From Paramacrobiotus metropolitanus (lineage: Eukaryota > Tardigrada > Eutardigrada > Parachela > Macrobiotidae), in the NCBI RefSeq assembly GCF_019649055.1, contig NW_026570318.1, positions 434,001 through 498,000 of the forward strand: a stretch of DNA of 64,000 bases, read 5' to 3'. The notes beneath the pieces were generated by a model. The model was not told the origin of the DNA. It was given only the letters and a program-made list of their open reading frames with translations, and ran no database searches. Shown piece after piece: positions 1-11,827 of the stretch (positions are counted from its first letter, which is position 1; each line of letters begins with the position of its first letter). The translations under genes and the position numbers were made by a program.

Positions 1-905
1 ACATTCGCAGCATCACCGCGGATGCCTTCGAAGGTTTGACTGACGGAAGCAGCTATCAACCGGTGATGGTTGCGCTCGACCTTGGGTACAATCAGCTGGA
101 GCAATTCGATTGGAGCGCACTTTACCCGTTAAAAGACTGTTTGGTATTCCTTTTCAAAACTTACAATAAAGTTTAATCTGAATTTAACATTTTTAACTGA
201 ATTTTGTTTTTAATTCAAGAATTTAGAACTTCTAGAAATTTTAATTTTTTGTCTGCGTTTTCGTGACTAAGCATGTTTTTACATTGTAGGAGATCCTCAA
301 TTTAAATCACCAAACAACAGGACTGAAGACGATAACCCGTACCGGCTTGAACACTTATGCAAGTCTTCTTCGGGCGCTAGATTTGCGAGGAAACCGCTTA
401 CAATTCCTTCCTGACTGGCTTCTGTACAACATCGGTCTTGATAGCTCCAGTTCACGATTTTTTGACTTTCGCTACAACGCCTTCGCGAAAATGCCGCTGA
501 AGCTATCCATGGTTGCGGGTGTTGCGATGTAGAAAATTTGGTGCGCTGGGCGAAGAACGTCACAGCGGATTTCGTCAATGAGTTATCACGGGCATCTGTC
601 TGGTTCAGCATGGTTTGTGGAGAAAAACCAGTACAATTCACTTATGATGCAGCGCACATTGCTTCCGATTATGCAACCTCTATTGCGCTGCTGGAGAACA
701 CGTTCGAACATTGTAAGCCAAAAGCCAGTAATGAATTCTTCATTACAGTATTCAGTTTCGAATTAATTCTGTATAAATTTTTACTGGTGATCTTTTTACG
801 TGTAGGCGGCTCTACAGCTGTTTCCCGCTAACGGCCCGGCCTCCGACGCTGGCATTATTTGCTTTAATGACCGGTTGCCGGGAGAACTTTCCTTTTATGC
901 ATGAC
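1..905 (+). CDS. Leucine-rich repeat protein, 3' part (5' end outside window)
   Basis: Likely an extracellular or membrane-anchored LRR protein, a protein-binding scaffold; the partner is unknown. Exon up to 143 reads in frame from base 3 and contains LDLGYNQLEQFDWSALYPL. A GT donor at 144 joins in phase 0 to an AG acceptor at 288-289. The next exon carries a second repeat, LRALDLRGNRLQFLPDWLL. Around 510 the frame must shift by one base to reach a likely C-terminal LRR cap with a C-x-C-x6-L-x2-W spacing and then a 60-residue tail ending near 712 at a GT donor. A last exon from about 806 is uncertain: its longer open frame (ending IICFNDRLPGELSFYA, stop at about 905) does not match the splice phase. 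Either a recent pseudogene or a sequence with assembly indels. No transmembrane segment is visible. Confidence 0.6.
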
Positions 906-2179
906 TGAAATTTGCTACCCGGTCACCGCCCTGGGCACGGCCATCTCCAAAAACCAGATCAGCGCCACTGACCGTGGAATACCGAGAAATATTGACTTTC
1001 CTTCGCGAACAGTTCTTAGATTTTTTCTCTCAATACTGTATGTGCTCATGATAAATCCTTCTGAACGTATTTCTCTGACTTGTGAGCCTAATTATAAAGC
1101 ATAGCAAAACAGGCAATATACGAAATAAGTTTCCATCGACAGCCCTCCTTCCATAATGGGTTAGGCAACAAAAGATATTTGGTTGTGCATTACTTCAAGT
1201 AACAGAGATGCAACTTAGGAAAAAATCTTTTTGGAATGTCTCTTTGTAGTTATAGCGAAACATACATTATTTATACGTTATTTATTGCAAACGTTCTATT
1301 GTATATCACATACGTTATTTATGTACGTCATTTAGATGTCGGTTAATATAACGTTGGCAGGGAGTACTGCAAATACAAGTACTAAGAAAACAAAAAAGCG
1401 GAAGACATATTGATAGGCTACTTTGTACTGTAATACGGTAATTCTATATAATCTCTCGTATTTTTGCAGATATTGTATTCTGCGTTGATGCACCTCCAAA
1501 ATCGAAGGTGATGACGAGCGATATTTCGATCAGTAACTTAGTATTTTTGTGAAGAAGCAATACAGCAGAAATTGTAGCAAAGTAATATTAGCACTAACAG
1601 CAGTACATATATAATAAAAGCTGTAAGGAGCAAATAATATTGTAGTGATTATCGGTGCAAATGCCGCTCGACTGTTTCCTCATTCTAGAATAGTATTTTG
1701 ATAACAAAGCGGTACGAATTCTATGATTTGCTCAATTTATCTTTATTGCCATAATAACGACGTTGTAACAACGCTTAATAATTTGAAGAATGTAGTGAAA
1801 GATTTGTTGTTGCAGACCTTACATTGCGATACATTTGTATTACGAACAAATGACAAAAACTACATCAGCAACGTGGCACTTCGTCACTTCCGTGTGCTAT
1901 TGCGTTGCAATCTGCATAACTGGGATCATGGCTGATAAAACGTTGATACCGTTTATGTTTCAAAGCAGAACCTGTATTCGTCTTTGTTAACATAATGACG
2001 ATGGCAACTGCAAAGCGACTATAAAGCACTGACTGATTCTGCGTGGAATATTCGGAAGCACTTGAAGTCTACTGCAAGTATTGTGCTTTTTCTAGCGTTG
2101 CGACACTACGAAATCGCTGCTGTCGTCTCACTTTTTTCTCCGCCGTAGTGCCTTAATTTTGCTTGAGCTTGGTTGAAAA
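906..2179. other. Intergenic, no gene seen
   Basis: AT-rich sequence with only short open frames of no recognisable content (the longest about 70 codons at 1723-1935). The last 100 bases before 2180 probably hold the promoter and 5' leader of the LC8-like gene, but no clear TATA box can be defended. Confidence 0.5.
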
Positions 2180-3461
2180 ATGAGTACCAAAACGCTTTTA
2201 TTTGCCGTTGTTGTGACTGTATTCGCGGCTGGGCACGCATCAGGTAAGTACTAGCGGGTGGAAAAAACCGCTTTGAACAGCATGCAGTATCTGTGAGAAT
2301 TTTGTGTATCTTGAGAATATCTGCGTATCTTTCAAAAGAGATACGTAGGCATTACACAAAGTACATTTAATTTTTTGTGTAATGCCTATCAATCTATCAT
2401 AACATCTTTTGCAGAGGCGCAACACAAGCTAACTGGAAACGAGCATATGGGCGCTCACTCCGGCGTGAATGCTGAACCGATTTCGGCGGAATCAAATCGA
2501 GCCACAACAAGTATACAATGGGGCTGGACCGACATGACCGGCACAATGTTCTTTGACGCGGAGCACTGGGTGACCTACTATTGTAATTTGTACAACTATC
2601 AGTCGCTGGAGCCACTTACCAATGGAATCATTGGAAGCCTAAGAAGCCGCTACAGCAACTATTACTGGCACGTGGTGGTCGCAAGCGGCTCCTGTGGTTC
2701 TCATATATCAGTAAGTCAAAAGGCCAACAAAACTATCTGAAAGCATTAGAATTTAAATCTTAGAAACTGAGCGCGTCAACACCGGCGGGACGATAGGCCA
2801 ATTGTCTTGTACCGTCGAGTGTCAGGTCACGGATTGAGTTAGAATACTGTACTTGAATCGTATGATTGTATAATGCCTGCAGCTGACAACTGTTTATTTC
2901 AAATTTAATGACATTTAGGACTTCGAAAACTGCGAGAGTTTGAAAGCTCTGCAGAAGTACGAAGGTGGTTAGCTAGTATGTACTGTGCACGTGATTTTCG
3001 CAAAAACTGTAAAGGGAATGCTATTTTATCATCACTGGATTATTGAATTCTACGTCCTTTGCATCAGTTTTCCCTTAGAGTTTTAATGGTTATTCGTAAT
3101 CGTGAGTAAATATAATTCTTTAAAGCTCACAACTAGCACGAAATATTATTTCCGTAATTCATACTACTTGAGAGCTTCCCAAAATTCCAGACATTATTTA
3201 TAACGTGTTCCAAAAAAAGATATTTTGAAATAAGCGCGGTTTTATCAGTATTCTGTATTAATGCTTTTGGTGTCATCCTGTGAGACTTTCTATCGAGGAA
3301 AATATAACGGGAACTGCTGTAATGCTGCTACATTAATGACATTATTTCATCTTTTGCAGATGGACAGCCATCCCGGAACCAAGTATCAAGCAATCTGCAA
3401 GGGCCACTGGTGGACTATCTGGGGTCTTAATCGGACAATCACTTCCTCTTCCCAGGTGTGA
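2180..3461 (+). CDS. Secreted dynein light chain (LC8)-like protein
   Basis: Three exons, 2180-2243, 2415-2710 and 3360-3461, joined in phases 1 and 0, give 132 residues. Residues 1-20 form a signal peptide (hydrophobic LLFAVVVTVFAAG after STKT). The rest lines up with the DYNLL/LC8 fold: a start like the family's D-M-S (TDMTGTM), a central helix ending SLRSRYSNYYWHVVVA, then a GSHIS segment where LC8 has the W-H-x-I-V and F-G-S-Y-V strands, and a closing strand WWTIWGL. Classical LC8 is a cytoplasmic hub binding linear peptides and lacks a signal peptide, so this would be an exported derivative. Three cysteines (in YYC, GSC, AIC) could form a disulfide. The start is fixed by the signal peptide. 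Family assignment rests on spaced identities read by eye; the alternative is a lineage-specific secreted protein with chance similarity. Confidence 0.7.
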
Positions 3462-3838
3462 ATGCATTTTATTCTCACTCCCTGAGTTCCAGGACAGCCA
3501 ACATCATCTTCTAAAACTACAGAAAGATAACCGACATGCTTCATCTTGTGTTTTACCAAATGTTAAAAAAAATTTCACGACCTTCCTCGCACGACTTTAA
3601 AATCGTTTGATCTTTGATATAACTGCAACACAAACCGTAAAACTGATTGTCGCGAGAAAAAAAGCTGTACAAGCATTGCCGAAGTAAAGAATTTTTTGAA
3701 ACTTTAAAATACATATTGTCCAAGATTCATTTTAAAGTTTGAAAAAATTCCATTTTCTGAACATTGTATGTACATGTATCTCCATATGTACAAAGTACAT
3801 GGGTATGCCTTTTGCAGAAACAAAAACAAAACAAATAA
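3462..3838. other. Intergenic, nothing recognised
   Basis: AT-rich spacer between the LC8-like gene and the truncated LRR copy. No open frame, repeat or RNA gene was recognised. Confidence 0.5.
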
Positions 3839-4081
3839 TTATTTGATTTTTAACGCAGGACACTGGAGTTCAGTAAGTTTACCAGTTTTCACATTGAAAT
3901 TGTAACCCGAAGTTGCGCGCCAAAGCGCTGTAATAAATAACGCTGTTTGAAAGAAACTTTCCAATGATTCTCTTAATGGGTAGAACGCGCTCCAGTCCAG
4001 TTGTTCCAGATGATTCCCCGCAAGATTGACATATGGACCTATGGCACACTTCGAACACGACATTTTTTTACGGCCATCCAT
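3839..4081 (-). pseudogene. Truncated LRR gene fragment
   Basis: An 80-codon frame whose middle reads VNLAGNHLEQLDWSAFYPLR, closely matching NQLEQFDWSALYPLK in the LRR gene at the left end of the window. In the intact copy a GT donor follows directly after LYPLKDCL; here the equivalent position after FYPLRESL reads GAAAGT, so the donor is gone and the frame runs into what was intron. Nothing LRR-like follows. It is therefore a partial duplicate in inverted orientation, about 4 kb from its relative, and is unlikely to be functional. It sits next to the inverted minisatellite, which may mark the rearrangement that produced it. Confidence 0.6.
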
Positions 4082-4196
4082 AGGTGATGTAGTGCACCTT
4101 TCCGTTGTAGCCTATGTATTCGCAAAGGCTGTTTATACAATAACAATATTTTTCCGCCATGCCCGTAGTTACCTGCATTTTCATTATTTTGTGCGG

Positions 4197-5270
4197 GTGG
4201 CCTGTAGTAACTCGTAGTCTCGGTAGTTTGTGTAGTTTTCGGTAGTCCCGGTAGTTTGCGTAGCTTTCTGTAGTTTCCTGTAGTCTCGGTAGTTTGCGTA
4301 GTTTTCTGTAGCTTCGTGTAGTCCCGGTAGTTTGCGTAGTCCTTTCCTGTAGTCTCGGTACTTTGCGTAGTCTTCGGTAGTCCCGGTAGTTTGTGTAGTT
4401 TTCCTGTAGTCTCGGTAGTTTGCGTGGTCTTCGGTAGTTTGCGTAGTCTCAGTAGTCTCGGTAGTTTGCGTAGTTTTCGGTAGTCACCAGTAGTCTCGGA
4501 AGCCTGTGCAGTTTCCTGTAATAACTCTAGTTCGTGTAGCCAGCGTAGTCGCCTGTAGTTTTGTAGTTTTTGTGGCTCCGAGTAGTGTCGGTAGTCTTTG
4601 TAGTATACGTAGGCGCAAAACTACCGAGACTACAGCAAGCTACGCAAACTATCGAGACTACCGAAGACTACGCAAAGTACCGGGACTACAGGACACTACA
4701 GAAAACTACGTAAACTACCGGAACTACAGGAAAATACAGAAAACTACGTAAACTACCGGAACTACAGGAAAATACAGAAAACTACGTAAACTACTGACTA
4801 CAGGAAACTGCAGAAAACTACGTAAACTATCGAGACTACAGCAAACTACGCAACTACCGAGACTACAGGAAACTACAGAAAACTACCTGGACTACAGGAA
4901 ACTACAGAAAACTATGCAAACTATCGAGACTACAGGAAACTACAGAAAACTACGCAAACTACCGGGACTACTGGAAACTACGTAAACTACCGAGACTACA
5001 GGAAACTACAGGAAACTACGTAAACTACCGGGACTACAGAAAACTACAGAAAACTACGTAAACTACCGAGACTACAGCAAACTACGCAAACTACCGAGAC
5101 TCCAGGAAACTACAGAAAACTAGGTAAACTACCGGGACTACAGGAAACTACAGAAAACTACGTAAACTACCGAGACTACAGCAAACTACCGAGACTACAG
5201 GAAACTACAGAAAACTACGTAAACAACCGGGACTACAGGAAACTACAGGTTACTACCCAGACTAAGAGTG
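4197..5270. repeat. Large inverted minisatellite (head-to-head arrays)
   Basis: From 4197 to about 4610 the sequence is a degenerate tandem repeat of a 26-30 base unit built from GTAGTCTCGGTAGTTTGCG and GTAGTTTTCTGTA. From about 4617 to 5270 the same unit appears as its reverse complement (AACTACCGAGACTACAG, AAACTACGCA). The turn point near 4596-4616 includes GTATAC. The two arms could fold into a very long imperfect hairpin or cruciform. Small open frames inside are products of the repeat. Confidence 0.9.
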
Positions 5271-6271
5271 ACTACTAAGATTTTCGGAAGTCGACAAACA
5301 GAATATGATGTGTACAGGTTACTACGGTGGCTACTGGACTACGACCTGGAAGTCATAAAAAATTGTTGTGTTCGAAGTGTGCCATATACATATTTAGACA
5401 TATACCAGCACTGGCCGGTAATCTTCTGTCAATCTTGTGAAAGCATCCACGCTGACACTGTGAATGTCATTATACGTACTTAAGCCACAATGTATTAATC
5501 GTGGCAAATTGCGCTGCTAAAATTACGCTAAATTACCATTAACGCTTTCCATATGAGATTGTATTTGCATTTATCATATTTCCGAAGATACCCTTTATGG
5601 ACTCTTACTTGGTCCATAAAAACGCACCAGACTCAGCCATGTTTGTATTTTAATTGTTCAACTGATAAATTCCTTGAACGTCGGAAGACGTCTGGTTGTG
5701 TCCCCATTTGTGACGATTATCTTGCACGATACTGCACGATACTGCTTTCATCGGCAGAGCATTCGGTTGCCGGAAGTCGTTGTCGCAGCATGCCAAAAAG
5801 GTCATGCGTAGGTGCTGGAAGGTCACCTACACTGGCTACACAAAATGCGATTAATACTTGCAGTACTTTTTGAACTTGAGCCGTCATAATTGTGATTTGT
5901 ATCGATCTAAGCAGTCTTGTATATTACTCGTATGTTTCTTGACGTGCTGTGTCACTTGTCCGAACGTTTCTGTATTTTAAAGGATTATGTCACAAATTTA
6001 CTGTTTTTACTATAGGAACTGTACCTACATGCTGCAGCAGCTTCGATATAAAAACATTCTCTAAAAAATCAAAATTGTATTCAATTTTACTGGATCACAC
6101 CGGTGGAAAACAATACGTTAATACTTTCAATTTTCGACACTTTCAATACTTTATTCGTGCAACGCACTGGTATCATCGGAAAAGCTTCAAGTGAAAAACT
6201 ACATACTGCCATCGTAATTAAACAATGGTATCAATAGCAATTCACCAGAACCATCTCATATGCTAAATCCT
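5271..6271. other. Intergenic, nothing firm
   Basis: Contains an unassigned open frame of 106 codons (5553-5873, +) without a recognisable domain, signal peptide or splice context, which I do not call as a gene. Otherwise AT-rich. Confidence 0.4.
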
Positions 6272-6896
6272 TTAGCCGAGATCGGGCGCACAAGAGTTGC
6301 TCCTTCCGACATGACCGCCGGTACTGCAGACACTACATGACTGCAGCCATTGTAAATCGTGTCCATTTGTGCATTTGAACAGCATATCATTCTCATGCGC
6401 CTTCATGTCATAACCTGCAAAAAAATCACATCATTTCATCCACTTCATTATTTTTTTCTAAAGCAAACTTCACGCGTTGATAAAGCCAAGTGATGTCTCT
6501 ACTTCTTTTTATGATTAGTGAACTGTGTTAGCGAAAGAAAAAATCAACGTGCTTTGTTGAGCGCGCAGCAAAGAATTCGAAAGAAACGAATAAAAACGGC
6601 GCGGATACCGACCTACCAGTATGTATATGAAATTGGCATTTGATAATAACTGAGGTTTAAAAAACAGACCTATTGCAGCGGAAATTCCGTTTAGCCACTG
6701 GTGGCTAAACGGAATTTCCGCTGCAATAGTGCAATTTCCGCGGAATTTCCGCTGCTGCTGCTGTTTCGAACACTGGCAAAAGCTTACCGAGAGGACGGAG
6801 AGAGTATCCACAATAGTCAAGACCTGCTGTGCAACCCGCCGCATTGGTAAACGCCACCACCAAAGAAAACGCAGTGAAAACAAAAATTATCTTCAT
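6272..6896 (-). CDS. Small secreted six-cysteine protein
   Basis: Two exons, 6788-6896 and 6272-6414, join in phase 1 across a GTAAGC donor and a TTTGCAG acceptor to give 83 residues. The ATG at 6896 opens a signal peptide (KIIFVFTAFSLVVAFTNAA). The mature part is about 63 residues with six cysteines, in the contexts GCTAG, DYCGYSL, FKCTNG, QSCSVCS and NSCAP. The spacing recalls small disulfide-rich binding or defence peptides, but I cannot assign a family. The frame upstream of the ATG (MTLTYL...) is 5' untranslated sequence: the signal peptide decides the start. The intron contains the perfect palindrome at 6670-6729. Confidence 0.75.
6670..6729. repeat. Perfect 29-bp palindrome with 2-nt loop
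   Basis: Arms 6670-6698 and 6701-6729 are exact reverse complements, with TG in the centre (TTAGCCAC-TG-GTGGCTAA). It lies in the intron of the six-cysteine peptide gene. It could be a minimal fold-back transposon or a structure-forming insertion. Confidence 0.9.
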
Positions 6897-8663
6897 TTCC
6901 GTGGAAGATAAGTAAGTGAGTGTCAAGTAACTAAGTAAGTATAATTAGTAAGTACAAAGTATGAACAAAGTAAGTGGAAAGCAGCGGCGAGTTTTATCTA
7001 GACATAGTCTCAGTAGTAGAACTCTTTTGCTTTTCAGCATGACAATGAGAACATTAAAAATACCAAAACGTTTATATAGCACTAAACCTAGGTCGTAGAG
7101 CAAATATACTATTACTGCCGTACTAAAACTGTACACACTACATACCATGGATCGAGTGATCAGCGGTGCAGTCGATACCGATCGAACCTGAGGTTTACCG
7201 GAAGAGTGAGTCACTTGCATAAGCTTTGTGCGCGTTAATGACTATCATTGCGATGCCGACCATATTCTGTGGACTACAAACTACAAAGAAAGTGTTAATC
7301 ATGCTACTATTTCCGCTTGAAATCTCCGGTTTTCCATAGACGTTAGCGCATTAGAATGATAACGCAGTTTGAACTCTGTAACGCAAAAATTCCAAGCAGT
7401 AATTTTACAACTGAAACTAAGTCTTTCGTGAAACAAATGCCTGATGTGAACACTTTGCCAACCAAAATTCTGGAAGTCTTTCACTAAGAAAATTCTTTTT
7501 CACGTTGGCAAAACCTATGTAGTTGTTTCAAATTGATTAAATTTAAATCGTGAACTCAATTTGTGAAATAATATTATGCTTTCATAGTCAGAAAACATCA
7601 AATGAGTAAGTATTTAAATCACCGGAAGTACCGTATCCAGTATACGCGAGAGTTTCGGCTTCGGTCTCATAATTCATTCCTCAAACACAAGCTGCAGATA
7701 AAATTTTAACCGGGATCCAATGTTGCCAGCAATTGTTGATAATTAATGAAAACTATTTTCTTGTTCCGAGCAACAGAACGTTCCTAGTAACGGAAAGTTC
7801 CGATCAACGGCTGAGTATTCCTTAGAGTTCTTAGTCATTTGATGCAGAGAAGTCACGGGTACTTCTTTGATATATGGTAGTTGGTTATTTTAAAACGCCA
7901 ACACCGATTTTAACCTGTAAATGTTTTTTTCAAGCAACATTTTCATCATCTGGAATTTTTACGCAGTAAGATAGCGGTAAATAGTTTTACGCATTAATTT
8001 GTAAATAAGCTGCAACTGCAAGTTAAAGTTGTAAAGCAAAGCGTTGTCGCAGAACTTTCAGTATGAGTTTTTAATTTTTTATACACAACACAGTTTAGTG
8101 CATCTTTCATCATAACTTTATGCTTTCTGTTTAAGTTGTGTCACTTTGTGCGATTGATGAATAAAGCAAGCCACCTTCTGTGGCTGCTGGTATAGAATTC
8201 ATGCATTTCCTATGGAAATGATCAGCTTCTTGGATTATTCTTGGCTATTTCCATATTTTTCTTGTTTTATCCAGTAAATTCTTCCTTTGCGAAAGAGCCG
8301 TATTCTCCCGCCCACAGATTCATCCACATTTTCAATGGGGTGTTAGACCTTACTCGGTACAGCTGCATCAGTTTGCAAGACATCCATTTTAAATTGCGTT
8401 TTTCGTAGCAACTATCGTCAGTTTCCAGATCGAGGATCTTCGCTTCTGGCTCAAAGTGTTTAGGTCGGTGCAGCATGAGTAAAAAAGAAAGAAATAAAAA
8501 ATATTTAAGCAGAACAAAATTCCATTTCCGGTTTTGGAACTGGAGTAATCATTAAAATCAGAATGCAAAGTTCTGTTTGCGCAAAAATAACCAGACTATA
8601 TATATTAATAAAAAAATTTAATTTCCTGCTTAGAATTATAATTAAGCTAACCAAAGTCTTGGT
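6897..8663. other. Intergenic, one doubtful exon
   Basis: No clear gene. On the minus strand 8267-8476 is an open frame starting with ATG (LETDDSCYEKRNLKWMSCK inside) that reaches a possible GTAAGG donor; it could be an isolated exon, but no partner exon was found. The remainder is AT-rich. Confidence 0.35.
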
Positions 8664-9801
8664 TTACCAGGAAAGTACACTGATTAGAACGCGGAGGTAA
8701 TACCCAATTAAGTACATGCAGGGCACCAAAGAAAGAAACCCAAGAACAAACAACCAGAATCCAACCACAAAGCACCGTTCGTTGGGTACACTTAAGAGCG
8801 CCAAACCAATGATTTGGCAGACGCCGAGGACTATTGCTGCAACCGAGGGTCCCTCCAGAAGGCGCGCTGTTTTCCATCCAATTACGCGTTCACAACGCCA
8901 GCGGGCGAGACCACGGGGATCCCCTATAATGGACGAAACCAATGGAGTCGTGAAGGTGTACGTATTAATTAGTAATTACGCTAAACGCAAAGCAATCTTT
9001 CGGCATTCAGACTACTCCTACTGGATCCATTATTCCACAGAGTAACAAATGCGTTGGAGTAACAACAGTACGCTGCATTAGGAATGGAATTAAATACTCG
9101 AACATACCCCATTCGCACTCAACCGAATAGCACAATTTGAATAAAACATTTTCCGGGCGATCCGAGAATTTCGGGTCACCTATAGGGTATCCCTGCCCTG
9201 GGCTAGACCATTTGAAGATGTCATCTTGCTTGACGGGAGCCTGAATGCTGGTGTTTCCCAATGTAACGCGGCCACTGCCATCCGGCGAACCTAAAGAATG
9301 CTTACCGCGTTTGTTTTATTCATGCTTGAGAAAATATTGGCACCAGGCAAACAGGTCGCAATAATGAGAATTCTTCTCCAGAGTTATTTATTCAAAGGGT
9401 CACATTATTGTCACAAACGTTTAAAACATTATTATATTCACTGGATAAAGGTCAAAAGACAGAAAGTGTACATAATTTTAACGATTTCGCCAGACCACCT
9501 TACAGTTTCGATATTGATAGCACAGTCCCCAGATTCCTAGAGCCACGGCAGGCACAATGTTAAAGATCATCAGCCAAAAGCAGACACAAGGCCCCCATTC
9601 AACACAGAAAAGCCAGCAGTTTCGTATGCCTGATGGAATGGGCGGTGATTTGCACCAGAACACTTTACGGATTTTGTCCTTCACTATTTTTACTATCTTG
9701 GATGCATAACTTTCACGGGGATGTTGTGCAGCTCGGCTTTCGTCTCCAGTATCAGATTTTGACTGTTGGCATGGTTCATCAACACTTCCCACTTTCGACA
9801 T
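8664..9801 (-). CDS. Three-exon multipass membrane protein
   Basis: Exons 9504-9801, 9180-9290 and 8664-8923 join in phase 1 at both junctions (donors GTAAGG and GTGACC, acceptors CTTTAG and ATTATAG) to give about 222 residues. The N-terminus is hydrophilic with a basic patch (KIVKIVKDKIRK) and is probably cytoplasmic. TM1 is in exon 1 (CFWLMIFNIVPAVALGIWG), followed by a loop in exon 2 rich in G, S, P and Q with an NTS glycosylation site. TM2 (SVAAIVLGVCQIIGLALL) and TM3 (FWLFVLGFLSLVPCMYLI) are in exon 3. The last two segments loosely recall the two-helix DUF872/TMEM230 group, but not enough to name it. An upstream in-frame GTG exists; the ATG at 9801 is preferred. Confidence 0.65.
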
Positions 9802-11602
9802 CACGGCGTCGCTGAACTCTGGATGCTGCACAAGGTATGTGCTTTGCTCAATGAATGCAAAGATTTATTCGAGAAGGTTACTGCGAGGTCCGTTCTCTCT
9901 AAGCGGAATAGAGTGGAATTTATAGCGCTGGCTAACAGTTCGAGGCGGTTACTGAATCATCATTAATTAATATAAGATTTGCGGTGCGTCTATATGAAAT
10001 TTTAAAGCCACTTTGCGCTCTCCGAATAATCGATCGTGGTAACTATACAGAATAGTTTTCCAGCTGTCAATTAGTAAATGTATGAAAAAGCGGCACACGC
10101 TGGAATTCCCGCTGCCGCCCTATCACATTGTAAATATTCATTCTGTCCGGATCCAGCCGTTTCCAGTCGTCATTACATAGCAGCTTCAGAATGCTGCACG
10201 CTTCAATTATTCGAACAAACCTGCCAAAATATTTACACAGTGTAATAGCTGTAAATTTCATTTGAACTGTACAGTGACCTGCTTTGGTGGTTGCAAAAAT
10301 ACGGAAAACAGTTATTGATTATTTCGCGGTTTGGTGTTATGTTCTCTATCAGGGCAATCGAATAATTCCTCGTATCATGCGAAACTTAACCCCACTGTAA
10401 ATTTTATGGCATTAGTAGGTAGTTGTATTGCCAGGATTATTTTACTTGGTATACGTCTGCTGCACCACATTGTTTCCCGCTGCGTTTTTTAGCTGTATCA
10501 CTGTACATGATGATTGAAATTGATATTTCCTTGAAACTGCGTTTTCAGCTTTTATCAAGTAATTTTCTTAACCTAATGGCTTTTTTCAGTTTTCCTGACT
10601 GTTAGTCAACACAGCGAGAAACCATTCCAAAACCACTTGTTGGTTCTGTGTTTTGGAATCTGCAAGCTGTTATATATTACTCGTATATTACATATCAATA
10701 ACGTTATAATATACGTAGTACAAGAGTCATCTTCGGCTTCGCCTTAGATGCTCTTAAGGCCTACAGTCAATTCCATTGAAATACCAGTTTTGCTAATTCA
10801 CATTTAGGTTTGTTTTTTTGCGTGCGCTTTAAATACATTAGACGATTACGCACTGTATTCCGTTTGCAGCTTGCTCAGATCACGACACAGTAACAGTTGA
10901 TCGACTAAATTATGTGAGACAAAATAACTGCTCCGCTGAATAAATAACTGATCTAATAACTAACTGCTAATAAGTTCTGATTACCTCTAGACTCTAGTAA
11001 CTCCAAAATAACTGCTTTTAATAACTGCTCCGCTACTTTTTAATGACTACTTTACTTTTCCGATAGCTGGTGACCGATCGACCGTAATAACGAGCTACAG
11101 ACAGATTGTTAGCGTGCTCGTAATTGTTAACACCGAACAATGTAGAAATAGCAAGTCCGGCAACTGCCGTTCACTAAGCAGCCCTGATAAGTGATCCCTA
11201 AACCCTGGTGTGGACTAGGGTTGACTATTTCTGAATTTCGATCATTTAGGGGAGCAAATCTTTCCAAAATGATGTACGTAAGCCAAATGTCGCTCTCCCC
11301 GATGTGCTAGTAAAATTAAACTGCAAAAAGTTATTTTGTAATTTTCTATCTCGTTGCTACTTTACAATTTTTTAAAGCAGTTGAGGGAATGTTTTTTGTC
11401 TATGCTTTAAAACGTTTTGTAAACTAAAAGGTAAGAACCGACCATAGGCCGATCTTTTCCAAAACTTTGCTCGTGAACGAATACGAGTATCAAGGTCGTT
11501 GTACACCGAACACCGAGTTCCTCAGTTTTTTTTTTCAAATTTCAAAATGAATATTAAAATTTATGTACCAGAGCGCGCGGAAGTTTCCATTCATGCAAAT
11601 AG
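9802..11602. other. Intergenic with one doubtful terminal exon
   Basis: On the minus strand, 10067 to about 10215 follows a TTTGGCAG acceptor and stays open to a stop (contains ACSILKLLCNDDWKRLDPDR). It may be the last exon of a gene, or a remnant; no upstream exon was found. The rest shows no gene. Confidence 0.3.
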
Positions 11603-11827
11603 GTACTGTAGAGTAACCCTGCACTTGACAGCTTTTTTTACAGCTCAGAGAGACGTACGCTGTACGAGCACATTCAGCATTCACATGTGCTGCCTGAGAC
11701 TAGGCAGGCAGCACATGTGAGTGCAGTGCAGTCGGCTCTGAGCCAGCTGAACGTTTGTCAGTACTACAGTGCCGTACAGCTCATATCGTACGAAAAAGCT
11801 GTCAAGTGCAGGGTTACTCTACAGTAC
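11603..11827. mobile_element. MITE with 35-bp terminal inverted repeats (family X, copy 1)
   Basis: Arms 11603-11637 and 11793-11827 are exact inverted repeats (GTACTGTAGAGTAACCCTGC...). A second nested hairpin (CACATGTGCTGCCTG and its complement) sits near 11684-11718. Non-coding. A related copy with the same ACCCTGCACT core in its termini lies at 31888-32100. Confidence 0.85.

Noticed and set aside
4506-4751. Open frame rich in YANYRDYR repeats
   Set aside because: Translation of the inverted minisatellite.
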